From assembly GCA_016794345.1 (NCBI GenBank), contig JAEUKE010000044.1:1-64000 (forward strand): 64,000 nucleotides of DNA, given 5' to 3'. Below the pieces are notes generated by a model. It saw only the letters and a list, made by a program, of their open reading frames with translations, made no database searches and had not been told where the DNA came from. Of the stretch, positions 59,905-64,000 are shown in pieces; position 1 is the first letter of the stretch; each line of letters starts with the position of its first letter. The position numbers and the translations under genes were made by a program. Origin of the DNA: Myxococcales bacterium (GTDB lineage Bacteria > Myxococcota_A > Polyangia > Polyangiales > Polyangiaceae).

Positions 59905-60882
59905 ATGAACCCGGAGCCGCTCGAGACCGCCGAGCTCCTCGCATTCGCGAGGACCGTCGAATCACAGTCCCTGTCGCGCGCGGCGACCGAGCTCCGCGTC
60001 CCGCGCGCGACGCTGAGCCGCCGGCTCGCGCGGCTCGAGGCGCGGCTCGGCGTCCGCTTGCTCAAGCGAACGACGCGGCGCCTCACGCTCACCGACGCCG
60101 GTCAGACGCTCTACGCGCACGCGCGCACGGTCCTCGACGCGGTCGCCAGGGCGGAGGCGTCGGTGCGCGGGGCGGAGGGCGGCATCCGCGGAGATCTGAA
60201 GGTCTCGATGCCTCCGCTCCGGGACTCGCCGTTCCAGGACTTCGTGGTCGATTTCGCCCGCGAGCACCCCGAGGTGCGTCTGTTCGTACAGTCGACGACC
60301 CAATACGTCGACCTGACCGGGTCCGGCTACGACGTCGCCCTCCGCGCGTCGACGCGGCTCGAGCCCGGCCTCCTGGCCAAGCAGATCTCGAAGACGGAGC
60401 TCGTCGCGGTCGCCTCGCCCACGTACCTCGCCGAGCACGGCACGCCCACCTCGCTCGCGGACCTGCGCGGACAGCGCTGCCTGATGATGTTCGCGCGCGG
60501 CGAGGTCCCGGAGACCCACTGGCCTCTGCGGGACGGCAAGCGTCACCGAGTGGACGGGGCGTTCTTCTCGAACGACGTGGTCCTCTTGGCGCACGCGGCG
60601 CGGCGCGGCCTGGGGATAGCGATAGTGCCCCGTCTGCTCGTCGCCGACGCCCTCGAGTCGGGCGAGCTCGTGAGCGTGATGCCCAGGCGGCTCGGCGCAG
60701 AGGCGCGGTTCTCGATCGTCTTCGCCGAGCGCGAGCTCCTGCCTCCACAAGTGCGAGCCTTCATCGACGCGGTCTCACGCCTGCCGCGGACGCACTTCGA
60801 GCCGACCCCGCTCCCCGCGCAGAAGCGAGCCGCAGTCAGGGAACGTCCACCCAAGCCACGACGCCGGCGGTCCGCCCCTTGA
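59905..60882 (+). CDS. LysR-family transcriptional regulator
   Basis: 325 residues. The N-terminal helix-turn-helix LLAFARTVESQSLSRAATEL, then PRATLSRRLARLEARLG, is the LysR DNA-binding domain. The effector domain includes FVVDFAREHPEVRLFVQS and YDVALRASTRLEPGLLAKQ, like the CrgA/DhcR group. The last 25 residues are Arg/Pro-rich and overlap the convergent gene by 47 bases, so the end of the protein may be an extension. It probably controls the divergent DoxX-like gene. Confidence 0.9.
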   Translation: MNPEPLETAELLAFARTVESQSLSRAATELRVPRATLSRRLARLEARLGVRLLKRTTRRLTLTDAGQTLYAHARTVLDAVARAEASVRGAEGGIRGDLKVSMPPLRDSPFQDFVVDFAREHPEVRLFVQSTTQYVDLTGSGYDVALRASTRLEPGLLAKQISKTELVAVASPTYLAEHGTPTSLADLRGQRCLMMFARGEVPETHWPLRDGKRHRVDGAFFSNDVVLLAHAARRGLGIAIVPRLLVADALESGELVSVMPRRLGAEARFSIVFAERELLPPQVRAFIDAVSRLPRTHFEPTPLPAQKRAAVRERPPKPRRRRSAP

Positions 60883-62578
60883 AGGTCGGGTCCTCCGCTT
60901 GTGACTCGAAGTACACGCGGCGACCGTCCGCCGAGAAGAGCGCGCGTCGCTCGTAGAACGGGTCGTCCGTGAGGCGCGTCTCCTTCGCCGTGTCGACCGT
61001 GTACACGAAGACGTCACCGTCTCTCGTGTAGGCGATCCGCGAGCCATCCGGGGAGAGTGAAGGCGAGAGGCCGGCGGCGGAGGTGTTCGTCCGCGCGCCG
61101 CTCGCCGTGTCGAACAAGACGAGCCGGTATTCACCCGTCTCGGCGGAGCACCCGAGGACCACGCGCTTGCCGTCCGCGCTCGCCGACAGCCCGCCGCAGC
61201 GCTCCTTCTCCAGAGCCACGAGGCGGTCGTCCTTCGCAGGAGACTGCGAGACGTCGACCACGCGGAGCTCCTCCGGCAAGGGCTCGCCCGACTCCGCGAC
61301 CCCGCCCGGGTGGTAGAGGTAGATGGCTCGGCTCGCGCCCGCCCACCCGTAGCCGCCGAAGCCCTCGTCGATCTCGCCGGCGCTCTCTCGACGAAAGAGC
61401 GTGTTGCCGTCGAGGAGCGAGATCACGGCGAAGTCCCGTTTGCACGCGTAACAGAGGCGCACGAACATCGCCGCGGCGCGGCCCCCCGGCGCGACCTCCG
61501 GGTTGTCGAACCTGGCCTGCTCGTGGACGATCACCCGCCGCGGCTCCTTCGAGCCCTCGACCACTGTCAGCGTCTTGGCGTGACCGAAGAGATCTTCCAC
61601 GAAGAGGACGGCCGCGCCATCGGGCGCGGCGGCCGGGTAGCCGAGCACGTGGTAGCCGGACCACAGCACCGTCGGCGCGCCCGAGCCGTCGTGCCAGGCG
61701 ACGGTCTCGAGCTCCGTCAGCCACTCGAGATCGGTTCGCTTCGGGTGGTAAAACGGGCGCCTGCCTTGTGTGTTGACGAGGGCACCGCTGGCGCCCGTGC
61801 CGGCGAGGTACCAGAGGCCGCGAAAGTCGCCGAGGTACGTGATGGGCAGCGGCCCCTTGTGCTCGCGGCGCTCGCGGAGGAGCTTGTCGTAGGCGGCGTT
61901 TGCCTCCTCGAGCTGCTTGTCGCGAGAAGCCGAGAAGCGCCTGGCGGCGTCGAGTCGCACCACCGCCTGGATCTCGCCTGCGTCGAGGCGCTCTTTCACG
62001 ATCGCGTGGCCCGTGATTCGAGGCAGCGAGGCGTCGAAGGCCCGATTCGCGATCTGCTCGCCGAGGATCTTCATCGCGTCCTTTTTGGTCGGCCCGCCGG
62101 CCCAGGTCGTGAAGACGTCCTCGGCGTCGGAGCCGCCGCTTCCGACGTAGGTGACGGTGAGGGTCACCTTCGCACGGACCTCGACGAACCCCTGCTCGAC
62201 CGGGTGCTCGATGACCTCCGGCGTGGTCACGCCGTGGACGACGAAGCCCGCGCGGAGCTTCTTCGCGGCCTCGACCGGCGAAGATGCGCTCGACAGGATC
62301 GAGATGGCCGCGGAGTCGTTCGTGCTGACGACCTCGAAGCCGATCTTCTCGAGACCATCGGCGATCTCTTCGCTGATCTCCTCCGAGGCGGCGCCGCCCT
62401 TCCACCAGGGCCCGTCGACGTCCACGGCGACGAGGACCTTGAAGGGATCCGGCCTCGTGAGGAGGTGAGCGAGGGTCAGCCCGCCGCCGACGAGGACGAC
62501 CAAGAAGCCGAGCAGTATGGGCAGCCCCGAGCGCCGCTTCGGGATGACCGGGAGGCTCTCGGGCTCGGGCGCGCTCAC
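60836..62578 (-). CDS. Membrane-anchored WD40/TolB-like propeller protein
   Basis: 580 residues from a GTG overlapping the upstream glycosyltransferase stop (GTGA). One transmembrane helix lies at about 18-38 (LPILLGFLVVLVGGGLTLAH). Residues ~45-190 form a mixed alpha/beta domain, and about 255-580 carry propeller blades with GYPAAAPDGAAVLFVED, GLSPSLSPDGSRIAYTRDGD and RRALFSADGRRVYFESQ, like TolB/PD40 repeats. Conserved cysteine pairs (RLCYACKRD) occur outside the membrane. Being coupled to a glycosyltransferase, it may take part in surface glycan handling. Function unknown. Confidence 0.78.
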   Translation of the reverse strand: MSAPEPESLPVIPKRRSGLPILLGFLVVLVGGGLTLAHLLTRPDPFKVLVAVDVDGPWWKGGAASEEISEEIADGLEKIGFEVVSTNDSAAISILSSASSPVEAAKKLRAGFVVHGVTTPEVIEHPVEQGFVEVRAKVTLTVTYVGSGGSDAEDVFTTWAGGPTKKDAMKILGEQIANRAFDASLPRITGHAIVKERLDAGEIQAVVRLDAARRFSASRDKQLEEANAAYDKLLRERREHKGPLPITYLGDFRGLWYLAGTGASGALVNTQGRRPFYHPKRTDLEWLTELETVAWHDGSGAPTVLWSGYHVLGYPAAAPDGAAVLFVEDLFGHAKTLTVVEGSKEPRRVIVHEQARFDNPEVAPGGRAAAMFVRLCYACKRDFAVISLLDGNTLFRRESAGEIDEGFGGYGWAGASRAIYLYHPGGVAESGEPLPEELRVVDVSQSPAKDDRLVALEKERCGGLSASADGKRVVLGCSAETGEYRLVLFDTASGARTNTSAAGLSPSLSPDGSRIAYTRDGDVFVYTVDTAKETRLTDDPFYERRALFSADGRRVYFESQAEDPTFKGRTAGVVAWVDVP

Positions 62579-63744
62579 CGGATCCCGTGCGCGGCCATGT
62601 GCCGGCGGAGCTCCTCGAATCGGCCCTCCCAGCTCTCGTCCTTCATGGCGTCGCTTCGCCAGGCCTTGGGCCCCGCGTCTTTCAGGGCCTCCTCGATCTT
62701 CTGCAGCATCTGCTCGTGGTCGTCGCCGATGTGGACGAGATCGCCGAGGACCTCGACCTCGGGGATGCGCGACGACACGACCGGCAGGCCGGCAGCGAGG
62801 TACTCGCGGACCTTGAGCGGGTTCGCGTTCAGGGTCACGTCGTTGATGGGGAACGCGTTCAACGCGACGTCGAAGCCCTTGCAATAGGCGGGCAGCTCTT
62901 CGAACGGCTTGCGCCCGAGCAGCTTCACGTTGGCGTGGCGCGTGACCTCGCTCATGTCGGTCGTCACCTTGCCCAGGAGGACGAGCGAGCCGTGTGAGAA
63001 GCGCTGAGCGACCTTCGACAAGAACGGAATGTCGATCCAGTCGTCCGCCATCAGGCCGAAGTAGCCGATGACGGGCTTGGGCAGGCTCGCGATGTCGTCG
63101 GGGACCTTCGTCTCCGGATCGAGCGCCTTCCGGAACTTCGCCCACTGCACGCCGTGCCGGATGAGCTCGATCCGCGCGTTGTACTTGGACTTCGATTTGC
63201 GCAGGCTCTCGGCCGAGACCACGACCAGGTCCGCGCGCCTGAGCAGCTTCTCTTCGAGCTCGACGAGGCCGCGTGTGCCGGCGTCCGAATAGGCCGTGAA
63301 CTCGTCCACGCAGTAATAGATGACCTTGTCCTCCCCGAGGCTCCCGGTGACGACCGAGCCCGTCGGGTTGAAGACGAAGGAGAGCGGTCGCTTGAAGCGC
63401 AGGCTCTTCATCGCCGCGAGGATCTGCAGGCGGAGCAGCTCCTTGTTGATCCGCTGCACGACCGGCGAGTCGTAGACGGGGATGGCGAGCGGCCCCAGCA
63501 CGAAGATGTTCGGCTCCACCTCCCGGACGCGCTCGGTGAATTTCTTCAACTTGTCCGCGATGCGCTTCATGTCGCGCGCGCTCGCGGTGGGCTTCCGGTA
63601 GCCAATCGAGTTGATCCACAGCACGCGGTTCTTGCGGGCGGTGAGCCGCATGAGGTGCGTCTTGGAGAGCGGGTCTCCGGTCCAGTCGTGCCCGAAGCAC
63701 AGGACGTCGCGTCCTTCGAGGACGCCGCTCAGCTCGTCTTGCAT
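62575..63744 (-). CDS. Glycosyltransferase, GT-B fold (GT1/GT4-like)
   Basis: 389 residues. The N-terminal Rossmann part has GRDVLCFGHDWTGDPLSKTH and the YCVDEFTAYSDAG acceptor loop. The C-terminal part has KPVIGYFGLMADDWIDIPFL, DVALNAFPINDVTLNANPLK and VREYLAAGLPVVSSRIPEV, the nucleotide-sugar-binding end of GT-B enzymes. It resembles glycosyltransferases used for polysaccharide or glycoconjugate assembly. The sugar donor and acceptor are unknown. It is translationally coupled to the propeller gene. Confidence 0.88.
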   Translation of the reverse strand: MQDELSGVLEGRDVLCFGHDWTGDPLSKTHLMRLTARKNRVLWINSIGYRKPTASARDMKRIADKLKKFTERVREVEPNIFVLGPLAIPVYDSPVVQRINKELLRLQILAAMKSLRFKRPLSFVFNPTGSVVTGSLGEDKVIYYCVDEFTAYSDAGTRGLVELEEKLLRRADLVVVSAESLRKSKSKYNARIELIRHGVQWAKFRKALDPETKVPDDIASLPKPVIGYFGLMADDWIDIPFLSKVAQRFSHGSLVLLGKVTTDMSEVTRHANVKLLGRKPFEELPAYCKGFDVALNAFPINDVTLNANPLKVREYLAAGLPVVSSRIPEVEVLGDLVHIGDDHEQMLQKIEEALKDAGPKAWRSDAMKDESWEGRFEELRRHMAAHGIR

Positions 63745-63824
63745 GGAGGCGAGGTACCGAACCGACGCGCGGCCGTAAAGGGCCCTTCTTGCCGTGCTCT
63801 CGCGCCCGTGACAAAGCGCCCGGA

Positions 63825-64000
63825 ATGCGACGTGCGCTCTCGATGCTTGCCGAGGATTTGAAGGAGAAGGCGCGGTACTACTACGGGCAGACCGATCGCC
63901 GCGCCATCCTCAAGACGCTCGCGACGGACGGCACGAGCTCCATGGTGCTCTATCGGCTCATGCAGGGGTCGCGGGACCTGGGCGTCGCGCCGCTCGAGAT
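63825..64000 (+). CDS. Serine acetyltransferase-like gene, 3' end cut by window
   Basis: The frame from the ATG at 63825 or the in-frame ATG at 63843 is open to the edge. The visible 52 residues read MLAEDLKEKARYYYGQ, then AILKTLATDGTSSMVLYRLM and VAPLE, which is how my recalled serine acetyltransferase-like proteins begin (N-terminal helical cap before the left-handed beta helix). The helix repeat region is not in the window, so the assignment is tentative. It is divergent from the glycosyltransferase gene with 80 bases between. Confidence 0.55.
   Translation, partial: MRRALSMLAEDLKEKARYYYGQTDRRAILKTLATDGTSSMVLYRLMQGSRDLGVAPLE

Overview
The window is very GC-rich, densely packed DNA. Its gene types point to a large-genome member of the Myxococcota, probably the Polyangiales (Sorangium-like). 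The signs are Ser/Thr kinases with long Pro/Ala-rich linkers, many lipoproteins with Ser/Thr/Pro-rich spacers, an OmpA protein with calcium-binding type-3 repeats, a receiver/DUF4388-like/J-domain fusion, a TIGR02147-type regulator and frequent ATGA or GTGA gene junctions. That placement is an inference from gene content. No rRNA, tRNA, insertion sequence, CRISPR array or phage gene was seen.

Left edge (1-5310): four translationally coupled genes, three carrying radical SAM domains (four such domains in total, one fused to a methyltransferase) and one small HxsD-like protein. It looks like part of a peptide- or natural-product-modifying pathway whose start lies outside the window, and it is the best candidate for an undescribed system. 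5315-12441: a large receiver/DUF4388-like/J-like fusion, a 41-residue TatA/B-like membrane peptide coupled to a membrane-anchored protein, a ClpA-type unfoldase and a small lipoprotein. 12671-18622: an OmpA-type porin, a PPGGY-repeat membrane protein and a cyclic-nucleotide-gated MscS-type channel.

18653-26321: small regulators and metabolic genes. These are a TetR regulator divergent from a tandem GST_N protein, a DUF2231 membrane protein, a 3-hydroxyisobutyrate dehydrogenase-like reductase, a second TetR, an ArsR/SRPBCC pair with a double palindromic operator over the ArsR start codon, and a coupled acyl-CoA dehydrogenase/APH pair. 26368-35468: an FGE-like lipoprotein whose 5' end carries a 25-bp direct repeat, a pseudokinase coupled to a lipoprotein, a Ski2-like helicase, a hemerythrin protein, an active Ser/Thr kinase and a small unknown gene. 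35525-38167: an acyltransferase divergent from dapA-dapB (lysine and diaminopimelate synthesis).

38183-42420: a minus-strand operon (surface lipoprotein, BtuB-like TonB receptor, beta-propeller-like lipoprotein) behind a well-preserved cobalamin riboswitch, so probably outer-membrane corrinoid uptake. 42498-53566: a Cys-motif protein, a secreted small protein, a 1374-residue DUF3857/transglutaminase protein coupled to an aminopeptidase-like lipoprotein, an SDR, a LamG-like lipoprotein, a cyclophilin, a lipoprotein divergent from a TIGR02147 regulator, and a GNAT. 53754-59364: a truncated VTT/DedA remnant, an MFS exporter, then a Cpx-like envelope-stress cluster (Spy/CpxP-like protein, small peptide, response regulator, histidine kinase) ending in an FHA-GGDEF cyclase. 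59386-64000: a DoxX-like protein divergent from a LysR regulator, a membrane-anchored WD40/TolB-like propeller protein coupled to a glycosyltransferase, and the start of a serine-acetyltransferase-like gene cut by the edge.
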